From JAJCYK01 sp965224285 (GTDB taxonomy: Bacteria; Bacteroidota; Bacteroidia; Cytophagales; Cyclobacteriaceae), in the NCBI GenBank assembly GCA_965224285.1, contig OZ245043.1, positions 744,001 to 808,000 on the forward strand: a DNA stretch of 64,000 nt, read 5' to 3'. Positions 26,773 through 35,732 of this stretch are shown one piece after another; positions within the stretch are counted from its first letter, which is position 1; every line of letters starts with the position of its first letter. The notes under the pieces are model-generated. The model made no database searches and was not told the DNA's origin. It worked only from the letters and a program-made list of their open reading frames with translations. A program made the position numbers and the translations under genes.

Positions 26773-27723
26773 CTAATATGGATTGAGTTTGCGCTTGTTG
26801 CGACCGCGGTATTTCAGCAACTTTTTATTGAGCTCTCCATAACCCCGGTATTGGTTAATTGGCAAAGGTTGACCCCGGTATTCATTACCAAAATGTACGT
26901 GTTTGATCTGGGTGTGGCATGCCCTGATTGGACAGCGAGGTAAATCCGGATAACGAATACTAAAACCCACCATCAAACTAACTGCTGGCATTTTATATCG
27001 GGAAGATGAAGCCCCGGTGACATCAAGATTTCGAAATTCGTAAGAGGGTTTAGCGATGAACCTGAAATATTCAGACATCTCTTTTTCGATTGAAACACCG
27101 AGATTTATGAAAAGACCGTTGCTTACAGAATCCGAGTTAAATCCTTTCCCCAGCTTTAATTTTCCAATTTGCAGCTCCGGGACCAGTATGTAATCCCAGT
27201 ATCGGTAAACCTCAGCCCCTATATTTCCATAAAACTTAGTAAATGTAGTGCTCTTTTTATTTATAAAGCCTCGATCAATGGCCAATTGGTCATCCTTAAT
27301 GGAATGAAATTCCAAACCAGCTCCAGCGCCAATGCGAAACCTGTCCGCATGAAAATTCAAAGTACCGCTTAAAGGGAAACCACTACCGTTAAAATCCAGG
27401 GCTTCTGTGTCATTGGGAACATCCTCCCGATAAAAAGTTTTGCTGTATCCCAACGCGGGAGTAAACGAAAACTTATTTAAAAACCTGCGCAGTCCATACT
27501 TAGGATTGAATCGTCGATTGCGAAATGGGCTTTTTTCATCAATCCTCTCCTTGGTACTGGTGGGTTCCGCCTCTTCAGGTTCAATTCCGCCATTTTCATC
27601 TACCACCTCAGCATCTTCATTAAACCCCTCCTGATCTGGTATAGAGTCATTTTGCCCCCAAGCCAGGCATAAAGTACCGAGGGACAACCATAGAATCATA
27701 ATGACACGAGACACCAAATTCAT
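26773..27723 (-). CDS. outer-membrane beta-barrel protein with C-terminal CX4CH tail
   Basis: A 316-residue exported protein with signal peptide (MNLVSRVIMILWLSLGTLCLAWG). Residues 25-65 are acidic and low complexity, 70-255 alternate aromatic and polar residues as in an outer-membrane barrel (FSFTPALGYSKTF, GIGAGAGLEF-like strands). The C-terminal 55 residues contain CPIRACHTQIKHVHFGNEY followed by a basic tail. The two cysteines and nearby histidines look like a metal-binding or heme-like motif. The 199-residue unknown gene is 30 bases upstream on the same strand. Function unknown. Confidence 0.7.
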   Translation of the reverse strand: MNLVSRVIMILWLSLGTLCLAWGQNDSIPDQEGFNEDAEVVDENGGIEPEEAEPTSTKERIDEKSPFRNRRFNPKYGLRRFLNKFSFTPALGYSKTFYREDVPNDTEALDFNGSGFPLSGTLNFHADRFRIGAGAGLEFHSIKDDQLAIDRGFINKKSTTFTKFYGNIGAEVYRYWDYILVPELQIGKLKLGKGFNSDSVSNGLFINLGVSIEKEMSEYFRFIAKPSYEFRNLDVTGASSSRYKMPAVSLMVGFSIRYPDLPRCPIRACHTQIKHVHFGNEYRGQPLPINQYRGYGELNKKLLKYRGRNKRKLNPY

Positions 27724-27753
27724 AACACCTTTTAATAACCTTTAAACCTGGAT

Positions 27754-28353
27754 TTAATTGTACATTCTTACTGCTAAATCTTTCAGGAACGCCTTAAAAA
27801 GTTCATTGTCGTCGAAACTCAGTTTGTAGGCAATTTCCTCTAATTTATGGTATTCTTCAAGAGATAATTCCACATTGTGATCAATCAATCTATCCCCCTC
27901 GGCAAGAAAAAAGGTTTCCAGTATTTTGACCAAAATATAAGGGCTGCTGATCATGATCTTAAACATTTCCTTGCCTTGGAGGTCGCTTTCAATTTGATGG
28001 GTCATTACTGTTTTGATCACTTCCTTAAGATGCTGATACATGGGATCTCTCCATTGCTCCCACTGCTGTACCAACAGTTCCACCATCTTCACCACCGGGT
28101 CCTGTCTGATAAAAAATCCACCTTTTGAGAGTCTGCGAGCTTTTTTATTGAGAGCAAGCTCTTCTGCCAAGCCTATATTACCATCTGTTAAGGCCATATC
28201 AATAATCGGTATCATCAGCATCCCTGCAAAAAAATCGTGGCGGCTGATCATATCGCAACCTGATTTTTTGAGGTATGGTTGACGCAGCTCTTCTACCGCC
28301 CGCATCACTTCCGGGATTTCGATTAGTAATCCTACTTCCTGTTCCGAAAGCAT
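27754..28353 (-). CDS. hypothetical cytoplasmic helical protein
   Basis: A 199-residue protein with no signal peptide or membrane segment. It is mostly helical by composition (for example AVEELRQPYLKKSGCDMISR, IESDLQGKEMFKIM). No family was recognised and no catalytic motif is visible. It precedes the outer-membrane protein gene by 30 bases on the same strand, so the two may form an operon. A real gene is supported by length, clean start and codon use like its neighbours. Confidence 0.6.
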   Translation of the reverse strand: MLSEQEVGLLIEIPEVMRAVEELRQPYLKKSGCDMISRHDFFAGMLMIPIIDMALTDGNIGLAEELALNKKARRLSKGGFFIRQDPVVKMVELLVQQWEQWRDPMYQHLKEVIKTVMTHQIESDLQGKEMFKIMISSPYILVKILETFFLAEGDRLIDHNVELSLEEYHKLEEIAYKLSFDDNELFKAFLKDLAVRMYN

Positions 28354-28666
28354 AGTACTGGCGAAATTAGGTAATTTTTAGCCATAATTTACTCTAAAAA
28401 GGGCCTGGAAAGTACAACTGTAAATTGCTGTCATCTAAGCAGTATTTAAGCCGTTTTAGGAGTTAACTGACCATTTTTGTGGTTCTTAAATGGCCATGAG
28501 CCCTATTTGCCCTCCCGCTATGCTCCATCGGGGTGCAGAGGTCAATTAAATATTACAACCTCTGTGACATTTTTTGACAATCCTTTACCCCTCAATGACA
28601 CTATAGAGCGGGTAACTATCTAGTTTTGATTTAATCAAACTAAATCCAAAACCATAACCCTCAGCA
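28354..28666. other. divergent intergenic region before exporter cluster
   Basis: 313 bases between the divergent 199-residue gene and the first permease gene. It holds perfect 7-bp arms CAGAGGT (28536-28542) and ACCTCTG (28558-28564) separated by 15 bases, a TAGTTTTG sequence at 28621-28628 that fits the Bacteroidota -7 box (TAnnTTTG), and an imperfect dyad AGTTTTGATTTAATCAAACT at 28622-28641. These suggest the promoter and a regulator site for the exporter genes. Confidence 0.4.
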
Positions 28667-29914
28667 ATGTTTGACCTGGACAAATGGGAAGAGGTATTTG
28701 AGACTCTGCAAAAGAATAAGCTCCGAACCTTCCTTACCGCCTTTGGAGTGTTTTGGGGTATCTTAATGCTCATCATCCTACTGGGAGCCGGCAAGGGTTT
28801 GGAAAACGGAGTGGCCCGCAGTATGCTGTTGGATGCTACCAATAGTATTTGGTTCTTCACCGGTCGCACCTCCATTCCCTATAAGGGACTTCCCCCAGGC
28901 CGAAGTCTACAGTTCACAGAAGAGGACCTCAAAGCGCTGGAGCAACATATTGAAGGAATTGAGATCATCAGCCCTGAGAATTATTTACGGGGTAGTTATA
29001 CTGTATCTTACCAGGGGAAGACTGGCCCTTTTATTTTATACGCAGCAGAGGAAGATTACTTTCCCATCAAAGTTACTTTCAAATATGTCCAGGGAAGAGC
29101 TATTAATCTCAACGACAATGCCGAGTCACGAAAAGTTTGCAATATCGGCGATAGAGTGGCGGAGGTACTTTTTGGTGAGGAGGATCCTATAGGAAAATAC
29201 CTCCGCATCAAAGATGTCCATTTTAAGGTAGTTGGGGTCTACCACTTCGAGGGCAATTCCTTCAATCAGGGGGAAAGGATATACATACCTTTTTCCACCT
29301 TTCAGAGAACTTTTAACCCACAGGGATCTGTAGATCTTTTCGCGGTAACCACTGATCAAGCTGTAACAACCGGCAAAGACCTGGAGCAAAGAATATTGAG
29401 GTTTCTGGCACAGCGCCATATAGTGCACCCAGAGGATAACCAAGCCTATTGGACGCATAATCAAGAAGACCAATATCACCAGGTCATGGGGCTTATGACG
29501 GGGATCAAGGCTTTTGTTTGGATTATCGGGGTACTAACTTTATGTGCGGGTGTGGTGGGTATAAGCAACATTATGATCATTGTAGTAAAAGACCGCACCC
29601 GAGAAATTGGCGTACGTAAAGCCCTGGGCGCCACTCCCCGCTCTATAATCGGATTAATATTACATGAAGCTATTTTTATCACCAGCGTGGCGGGATACCT
29701 GGGGCTACTGATGGGCATAATTACGCTGGAAGGTGTGAATCACTTATTGGAGATGGCCGGAGCTGATATTGAGTTTTTCTCCAAGCCCGAAGTGAATTTA
29801 ACGGTGGCAATCTCGGCTACTCTTATTTTGATCATTGCTGGAACCCTGGCTGGTTTATTTCCAGCGCTTAGAGCTGCCCGCATTAAGCCGGTGGAAGCAC
29901 TGAAAGAACAATAA
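28667..29914 (+). CDS. MacB-type ABC transporter permease 1
   Basis: A 415-residue FtsX/MacB-family permease. It has an N-terminal transmembrane segment after the conserved MFDLDKWEEVFETLQKNKLR start (TFLTAFGVFWGILMLIILLG), a large periplasmic domain (about 45-275), and three C-terminal membrane segments with the FtsX core (ISNIMIIVVKDRTREIGVRKALGAT) and the end motif PALRAARIKPVEALKEQ. It would work with the ATPase gene at 32518 and adaptors to export or extrude substrates across the cell envelope. It is the first gene of the cluster and ends 9 bases before permease 2. Substrate unknown. Confidence 0.9.
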   Translation: MFDLDKWEEVFETLQKNKLRTFLTAFGVFWGILMLIILLGAGKGLENGVARSMLLDATNSIWFFTGRTSIPYKGLPPGRSLQFTEEDLKALEQHIEGIEIISPENYLRGSYTVSYQGKTGPFILYAAEEDYFPIKVTFKYVQGRAINLNDNAESRKVCNIGDRVAEVLFGEEDPIGKYLRIKDVHFKVVGVYHFEGNSFNQGERIYIPFSTFQRTFNPQGSVDLFAVTTDQAVTTGKDLEQRILRFLAQRHIVHPEDNQAYWTHNQEDQYHQVMGLMTGIKAFVWIIGVLTLCAGVVGISNIMIIVVKDRTREIGVRKALGATPRSIIGLILHEAIFITSVAGYLGLLMGIITLEGVNHLLEMAGADIEFFSKPEVNLTVAISATLILIIAGTLAGLFPALRAARIKPVEALKEQ

Positions 29915-29923
29915 TAAAAAGTT

Positions 29924-31174
29924 ATGATAGACCTGGATAAATGGCAAGAGATTTACTATAGCCTTCGCAAACACAAAGTCCGCACTTTTCTCACTGCTTT
30001 TGGAGTGTTCTGGGGAATCTTTATGCTGGTTGTTTTGATGGGCGCAGGAAATGGTCTCCATAACGGCGTGATGCAAGATTTTGACATTGCTAAGAATGCC
30101 GTTTTCGTCTGGACCAATCAAACCAGTATGCCATTTAAAGGCCTGCAACCCGGCCGAAGTATAAACCTAAAAAACAGTGATATCAGAGCCATTAAAGAAC
30201 AAATCAGGGATGTGGAGGTCATTGCCCCCAGGAACGTCCTGCAAGGTGATTTCCGGGTGGTAAAAGGCCAGAAGAGCGTCTCATTTAATGTGGTGGGGGA
30301 TTATCCGGCCTTTCTAAAGGTAAAACCGCTGGAGATCACCAGGGGTAGATTTATCAATCAGCACGACATAACACAATACCGGAAGATCGCAGTAATCGGG
30401 GCTCAAGTGCAAAACAGACTTTATGAGCCGCATGAAGTGATCATTGGAAGTTATATAAGAATCAAGGGGGTGTTCTTCAAGGTAGTGGGAACCTTCGATA
30501 CCTTGCTTAAAGGAGATGACGCCATTGAGGATGTTCAAACCATTTACATACCCAATACCACCATGCAGCGAACCTTCAATCAGGGTGATAATATTGGATG
30601 GTTCGGATTGGTCCCAAGGCCGGGAATTCCCGCGGCCAGTATCGAAGGCCAGGTAAAATCGCTGCTGGCAGCCAGGCATAAAGTACACCCTCAGGACCAG
30701 GCCGCGTTTGGCTCATTTAATGTAGAAAAGGAATATATGGAAGTACAGGGTTTATTTTCAGGAATCAGTGCAGTTAGCTGGTTGGTCAGCATTATGACCA
30801 TCATCGCGGGCGTTGTGGGTGTGGGAAATATCATGCTGATCATTGTAAAAGAACGAACCAAAGAATTTGGCATTCGAAAATCGGTCGGCGCTCCCCCCTG
30901 GTCCATTATCAGTATGATATTACTGGAATCTCTGATACTTACTGGTTTTGCAGGGTATTGCGGGCTCCTGGCAGGAGTGGGATTTGTGGAATTTATAAAC
31001 TTTAGCCTAGTAGAATTTGCCCTTGAAAGCGAATTTTTTGCCAATCCCCAAATCGATTTTCAGGTGGCTATTACCGCAGTCTTTATACTGGCCCTAGCTG
31101 GAACCCTTGCCGGTATTATACCGGCACATAAAGCAGCAAATGTAGACCCAGTGCTGGCTTTACGAGATGAGTAG
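29924..31174 (+). CDS. MacB-type ABC transporter permease 2
   Basis: A 416-residue paralogue of permease 1, with the same topology: one N-terminal membrane helix (FLTAFGVFWGIFMLVVLMG), a periplasmic domain and three C-terminal helices including GVGNIMLIIVKERTKEFGIRKSVGAPP and a terminal PAHKAANVDPVLALRDE. Together with permease 1 it likely makes a heterodimeric pair. The gene is followed by a 232-base gap with two CGATATCG palindromes before the first adaptor gene. Confidence 0.9.
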   Translation: MIDLDKWQEIYYSLRKHKVRTFLTAFGVFWGIFMLVVLMGAGNGLHNGVMQDFDIAKNAVFVWTNQTSMPFKGLQPGRSINLKNSDIRAIKEQIRDVEVIAPRNVLQGDFRVVKGQKSVSFNVVGDYPAFLKVKPLEITRGRFINQHDITQYRKIAVIGAQVQNRLYEPHEVIIGSYIRIKGVFFKVVGTFDTLLKGDDAIEDVQTIYIPNTTMQRTFNQGDNIGWFGLVPRPGIPAASIEGQVKSLLAARHKVHPQDQAAFGSFNVEKEYMEVQGLFSGISAVSWLVSIMTIIAGVVGVGNIMLIIVKERTKEFGIRKSVGAPPWSIISMILLESLILTGFAGYCGLLAGVGFVEFINFSLVEFALESEFFANPQIDFQVAITAVFILALAGTLAGIIPAHKAANVDPVLALRDE

Positions 31175-31235
31175 TATGCCCCAAGGTACGGGACCCAAAA
31201 AAAGCACGGTACCGGGATTTCTTCTAAAATCCGCT

Positions 31236-31265
31236 CGATATCGGACATTTAACTATTCGATATCG
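31236..31265. promoter_or_regulatory. two CGATATCG palindromes 22 bp apart
   Basis: CGATATCG occurs at 31236-31243 and 31258-31265, each preceded by T and followed by G/T-ACA-type sequence, so the two lie in direct repeat with 22-base spacing, about two helical turns. The pair is upstream of the adaptor gene at 31407 and could bind a dimeric regulator. Only the symmetry supports this. Confidence 0.4.
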
Positions 31266-31406
31266 TACACATTTAAATTAATTTTGAACAATTAGCATTT
31301 ATAAATCATTGATATCCAAAGCTTTATTATGATGGCATGATAATGGACCATCTGGATAGCAAAGGTACTACATAATACACCAGTTAAATCTTTCGATTCC
31401 AACGTT

Positions 31407-32477
31407 ATGAAAAAGAAAACCTTTCTGATAGTAACAATCTGCGCAGTAGTATTGCTGGGGGGAGCAGGATTCTATCTATCCCAGTCCCAGGAAGAAACCG
31501 AAGCCATAGCCACCGAGCAACCTGAAGTAACCGATATTTTGAAGAAAACCACTGCTACCGGCAGTATTAAGCCCCGCAAAGAAGTAGATATTAAATCGCA
31601 GGTATCAGGGGTAGTAGAAAACATCTATGTGGAGGCGGGACAGTTAGTGCAGAAAGGACAGTTATTGGCCAAAATTCGGATCATCCCCGATATGGTGGAT
31701 CTCAACACCGCTCAATCCGAATTGCGTAGCGCCAGACTGAATTTTGAGAATGCCCGTAAAGAAAAGGAACGTCGACAATCACTATTTAAAGAGAACATCA
31801 TTTCCGAAGTGGAATACAACGAATTCGTTTTGGATTATGACTTGCGTGAAGAACAACTTCAGGCTGCGGAGAGCAACGTGCAGCTAATCCGCGAAGGCGC
31901 ATCAAGGAAATCCGGTCAGAGTACTAATCTGGTAAGGGCTACCACCGAAGGCATGGTGTTGGATGTTCCGGTGCGGGAAGGCAGTTTTGTTATAGAATCC
32001 AATACCTTCAACGAAGGTACCACTATTGCCAGCGTGGCTGACATGAATGCCATGATCTTTGAAGGTAAGGTAGATGAAGCCGATATTGGTAAGGTGAAAG
32101 AGGGAATGGACTTGATACTGACTATCGGGGCTATCGAGGGACAAACCTTTGATGCTAATTTGGAGTATGTTTCGCCCAAGGGAATAGAAGAAGAAGGGGC
32201 AATCAAGTTTGAGGTAAAGGCAGGCATAGAAATCCCCGAAGATCATTTCATTCGAGCAGGATACAGTGCCAATGCGGATATAGTAGTGGAGAAAAAGGAA
32301 CAGGTACTGGCTATTAAGGAAAGTAATCTGATTGTGGAAAACGACAGCAGTTACGTTGAATTAATGACTGGTGATAATCAGTTTCAAAAGACATTAATCG
32401 AAACGGGTCTGTCTGATGGAGTCAACATTGAGATCATTTCTGGACTGGACAAGCAGGACCAAATCAAAAAATTATAA
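31407..32477 (+). CDS. HlyD/MacA-type periplasmic adaptor 1
   Basis: A 356-residue membrane fusion protein. A single N-terminal membrane anchor (KTFLIVTICAVVLLGGAGFYL) is followed by a lipoyl/barrel-sandwich half (SGVVENIYVEAGQLVQKGQLLAKI), a coiled-coil hairpin (about residues 105-165), the second lipoyl half and beta-barrel domains. It would bridge the permease pair to an outer-membrane channel. No TolC-type gene is in the cluster, so an unlinked one must be used. A closely similar second adaptor is encoded at 35733. Confidence 0.9.
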   Translation: MKKKTFLIVTICAVVLLGGAGFYLSQSQEETEAIATEQPEVTDILKKTTATGSIKPRKEVDIKSQVSGVVENIYVEAGQLVQKGQLLAKIRIIPDMVDLNTAQSELRSARLNFENARKEKERRQSLFKENIISEVEYNEFVLDYDLREEQLQAAESNVQLIREGASRKSGQSTNLVRATTEGMVLDVPVREGSFVIESNTFNEGTTIASVADMNAMIFEGKVDEADIGKVKEGMDLILTIGAIEGQTFDANLEYVSPKGIEEEGAIKFEVKAGIEIPEDHFIRAGYSANADIVVEKKEQVLAIKESNLIVENDSSYVELMTGDNQFQKTLIETGLSDGVNIEIISGLDKQDQIKKL

Positions 32478-32517
32478 TTAGCGGTATCGCAATAATAATT
32501 AGCTCGTATACCATACT

Positions 32518-33201
32518 ATGATCAATTTAGAGAAAATCCACAAGTCATATCCGGTAGGAAAGCAAAAACTACATGTGTTGAAAGGAATCGATATGGAAGT
32601 GCAGGAGGGTGAATTGGTATCCATTATGGGATCCTCAGGCTCCGGCAAATCCACCCTGCTCAATATAATAGGTATTCTGGACGGTTACGATGCCGGCAAC
32701 TACCATCTGGCCGGCACCCTGATCAAGGACTTATCGGAAAAAAAAGCAGCCTATTACCGCAACAAATTTCTGGGCTTTGTTTTCCAATCCTTCAACCTGC
32801 TGAACTTTAAAAATGCCATGGAAAATGTGGCGCTGCCGCTATATTATCAGCAGGTAGGTCGCAAAAAAAGAAACAGTATCGCCATGGAATATCTAGACCG
32901 TGTGGGACTCAAAGAATGGGCAGAGCACCTGCCAAGTGAGCTTTCAGGGGGACAAAAGCAGCGTATTGCCATTGCCCGTGCCCTGATCTCCGACCCTAAA
33001 GTGATCCTGGCTGACGAACCTACCGGGGCCCTGGATTCAACCACCTCCCAGGAAGTGATGGATTTATTCAAAGAGGTGAACAAATCAGGTAAAACTGTGG
33101 TGATCGTTACCCACGAGCAGGACATCGCTGAAGCAACTGGGCGGATAATCATGCTTAAAGATGGTGTGATTCTAGACCGGGATTATCAAATGGTATCATA
33201 A
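32518..33201 (+). CDS. MacB/LolD-type ABC transporter ATP-binding protein
   Basis: A 227-residue ATPase, the normal size for a stand-alone MacB/LolD domain. Walker A is GSSGSGKST near residue 39, the signature is LSGGQKQRIAIARAL near 141, Walker B is VILADEPTGALDS near 161 and the H-loop is VTHEQD near 199. It is the only ATPase in a cluster with four permeases. It is followed 18 bases later by permease 3. It powers export by the MacB-type permeases. Confidence 0.95.
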   Translation: MINLEKIHKSYPVGKQKLHVLKGIDMEVQEGELVSIMGSSGSGKSTLLNIIGILDGYDAGNYHLAGTLIKDLSEKKAAYYRNKFLGFVFQSFNLLNFKNAMENVALPLYYQQVGRKKRNSIAMEYLDRVGLKEWAEHLPSELSGGQKQRIAIARALISDPKVILADEPTGALDSTTSQEVMDLFKEVNKSGKTVVIVTHEQDIAEATGRIIMLKDGVILDRDYQMVS

Positions 33202-33219
33202 TTATCAATTGGATTCTAC

Positions 33220-34470
33220 ATGTTTGATCTGGATAAATGGCAGGAAATTTTTCACACCATGGACAAGAACCGTCTGCGGAGTTTTATTACTGCATTCTGT
33301 GTAGCATTTGGGATCTTCATACTTATTATTTTAATGGGTTTCGGAAGAGGATTTCAAAACGGAGTCCACCATCAATTTGACGATGACGCCGCCAATAGCA
33401 TCTTCATCAATGGCGGCACTACCACTATCGCCCATAAAGGCATTCAGCCCGGTAAACAAATCAACTTCACTAATGAAGATTATCAAATGATCCGCGATAA
33501 GGTGCGGGGAGTTGAGTTCCTCACCGGGAGATATTATGTGACTGGTGAATTTACCGTAAGGTATGAGGATAACTACAGTTCATTCAGCATACGGGCCGTG
33601 CACCCCGATCACCTGCACTTGGAAAAATCTATTATGACCGAAGGTCGGTATATTAACCATAAGGATTTGATGGAGAAACGAAAGGTGGCGGTAGTGGGGA
33701 TCAAAGTGGTAAAAGTGCTATTCGGCAATGTAGAACCTATTGGAAAATACATCACCATAAACGGTATAAAATACAAAGTGGTAGGGATCTATGATGATCA
33801 TGGACAAGAGGATGAGACCAAAGTCATATATATTCCTATTTCCACCGCTCAAATAGCTTATGGCGGCGGCAACCGCATTCACCGCCTGATGCTAACCGTC
33901 GGGGATGCCAGCCTGGAGGAAAGCCTGGCCATCCAGGAGGAGATCCATGAAATGTTGGCGGCAAAGCACGTATTTAGCACCGAAGATAAAAGAGCCGTTT
34001 GGATATTTAATATTTGGGAAGAATACATCAAATGGATGAACATATTTGACGGGATCCGGGTGGTGCTGGCTTTTCTGGGCATTTTCACTTTGATAGCAGG
34101 CGTGGTAGGTGTAAGCAATATCATGCTTATTGTGGTAAAAGAGAGAACCCGGGAGATAGGGGTTCGAAAGGCCATAGGAGCTACACCGGCCTCAGTGATC
34201 GGATTATTCCTGATGGAAGCTCTTTTTATTACCCTGGTGAGCGGGTACATGGGCATGATCCTGGGTATGATGTTTATCGAAACAGGTCTCCTTAGCAAAC
34301 TGATGGCTTCATTTGATTTCCCAATGGATTTCTTTATAGACCCCGGAGTAAATTTCAGAAACGCCCTGGCCGCTACTATGATATTGGTTTTAACCGGGAC
34401 CCTAGCGGGATATTTCCCTGCACGTAAAGCCGCCCGCATTAAGCCAGTAGAAGCGTTAAAAGACGAATAG
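33220..34470 (+). CDS. MacB-type ABC transporter permease 3
   Basis: A 416-residue permease of the same family, starting MFDLDKWQEIFHTMDKNRLR. The N-terminal helix is followed by a periplasmic domain and three C-terminal helices with SNIMLIVVKERTREIGVRKA and a final ARKAARIKPVEALKDE. It is one base from permease 4 (33220-34470 then 34472), suggesting a tightly coupled pair. Sequence in the C-terminal core is very similar to permease 1. Confidence 0.91.
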   Translation: MFDLDKWQEIFHTMDKNRLRSFITAFCVAFGIFILIILMGFGRGFQNGVHHQFDDDAANSIFINGGTTTIAHKGIQPGKQINFTNEDYQMIRDKVRGVEFLTGRYYVTGEFTVRYEDNYSSFSIRAVHPDHLHLEKSIMTEGRYINHKDLMEKRKVAVVGIKVVKVLFGNVEPIGKYITINGIKYKVVGIYDDHGQEDETKVIYIPISTAQIAYGGGNRIHRLMLTVGDASLEESLAIQEEIHEMLAAKHVFSTEDKRAVWIFNIWEEYIKWMNIFDGIRVVLAFLGIFTLIAGVVGVSNIMLIVVKERTREIGVRKAIGATPASVIGLFLMEALFITLVSGYMGMILGMMFIETGLLSKLMASFDFPMDFFIDPGVNFRNALAATMILVLTGTLAGYFPARKAARIKPVEALKDE

Positions 34471-34471
34471 A

Positions 34472-35722
34472 ATGTTCGACTACGACAAATGGCAAGAGAT
34501 ATTCAGCACCATTCGAAAGAATAAGCTGCGCACCTTCTTAACCATAATAGGAATATCCTGGGGGATCTTTATGATCATTATTCTGATCGGATTAGGCAAC
34601 GGGTTTCGCAAAGGGGTTACCAAGGATTTTGGTAATTGGGCCACCAACTCAGGATTTGTCTGGGGGCAAAGAACCACTATTTCATATGGAGGTTTTCAGC
34701 CAGGCAGAAATATAAGTTTCGATAATAGCGATACTAAATTATTGAAAAGCCGGGTAAAGGAGATCAACTTTTTGGCACCCAGAAATCAGTTGGGGGGATG
34801 GCGCGGTGGTAATAATGTGACCAGAGGTACTTTATCCGGAGCTTTTACTATCAATGGCGATTACCCGGAATTTAACAGGATCAACATTCAAAATATCGAA
34901 CAAGGTCGTTTTATTAACGAAAAAGATATTGAAGATTACCGCAAGGTGGCAGTCATTGGTCAGAATGTAGTCAACCTATTATTTGAGGAAGATGAAGATC
35001 CGTTAGGTGAATATATCACTATCAATAAAGTAAACTTCCAGGTGGTGGGATTGATCAAGCCCATCAGGAGCAATGGTGATGAGCGTGAATTGAATACCAT
35101 TCATGTGCCGTTCACTACCTTTCAACGGGCCTTCAATTATGGCGAGCAGGTGGGCTGGTATGCGTTTTCCGCTTACGGACAATTTGATGTAGAGAAAGTG
35201 CAGCAGAAAATGCTCAGTTTGCTTAAAGAAAAAAACAGGATCCATCCTTTGGACGAAGATGCTATTGGCTACTTCAACTTACAGCAAGAATTTGAGGAAA
35301 TTAGCGGCTTATTTAGAGGATTGGAGTTATTTACCTGGTTTGTGGGTTTATGCACCCTGTTTGCCGGGATCATTGGCATTAGCAATATCATGCTGATCAT
35401 TGTTAAAGAGCGAACCAAGGAAATTGGTATTCGTAAATCACTAGGGGCCACACCCGTTTCAATTATTTCTTTGATCCTGCAAGAGTCGGTTTTCTTATCA
35501 ATTGTAGGTGGCTATGTAGCTCTGATCATCGGATTGTTGTTGTTGGATGTGTTGACTAAGGTCATTCCCGAAGAATCGGTCATATTGAATCCGGCAGTGA
35601 GTCCAGGGGTGGCCATCGGATCTCTGTTATTATTGGTTATAGGAGGAATGCTGGCTGGGATAATGCCCGCTCGCAGGGCGGCAGCTATTAGCCCCATTGA
35701 AGCTATCAGACAGGAAAACTGA
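34472..35722 (+). CDS. MacB-type ABC transporter permease 4
   Basis: A 416-residue paralogue, starting MFDYDKWQEIFSTIRKNKLR, with the same one-plus-three helix topology and core NIMLIIVKERTKEIGIRKSLG. The end motif is ARRAAAISPIEAIRQEN. The start codon is one base after the stop of permease 3. Its closest relation by eye is permease 2, so the two pairs probably arose by duplication of a two-gene unit. Confidence 0.91.
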   Translation: MFDYDKWQEIFSTIRKNKLRTFLTIIGISWGIFMIIILIGLGNGFRKGVTKDFGNWATNSGFVWGQRTTISYGGFQPGRNISFDNSDTKLLKSRVKEINFLAPRNQLGGWRGGNNVTRGTLSGAFTINGDYPEFNRINIQNIEQGRFINEKDIEDYRKVAVIGQNVVNLLFEEDEDPLGEYITINKVNFQVVGLIKPIRSNGDERELNTIHVPFTTFQRAFNYGEQVGWYAFSAYGQFDVEKVQQKMLSLLKEKNRIHPLDEDAIGYFNLQQEFEEISGLFRGLELFTWFVGLCTLFAGIIGISNIMLIIVKERTKEIGIRKSLGATPVSIISLILQESVFLSIVGGYVALIIGLLLLDVLTKVIPEESVILNPAVSPGVAIGSLLLLVIGGMLAGIMPARRAAAISPIEAIRQEN

Positions 35723-35732
35723 GTATGAAATT

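Noticed and set aside
33879..34439. 186-codon antisense frame within permease 3
   Set aside because: It mirrors the conserved FtsX codons on the other strand; similar shadows occur in the paralogous permeases, so it is not independent coding.
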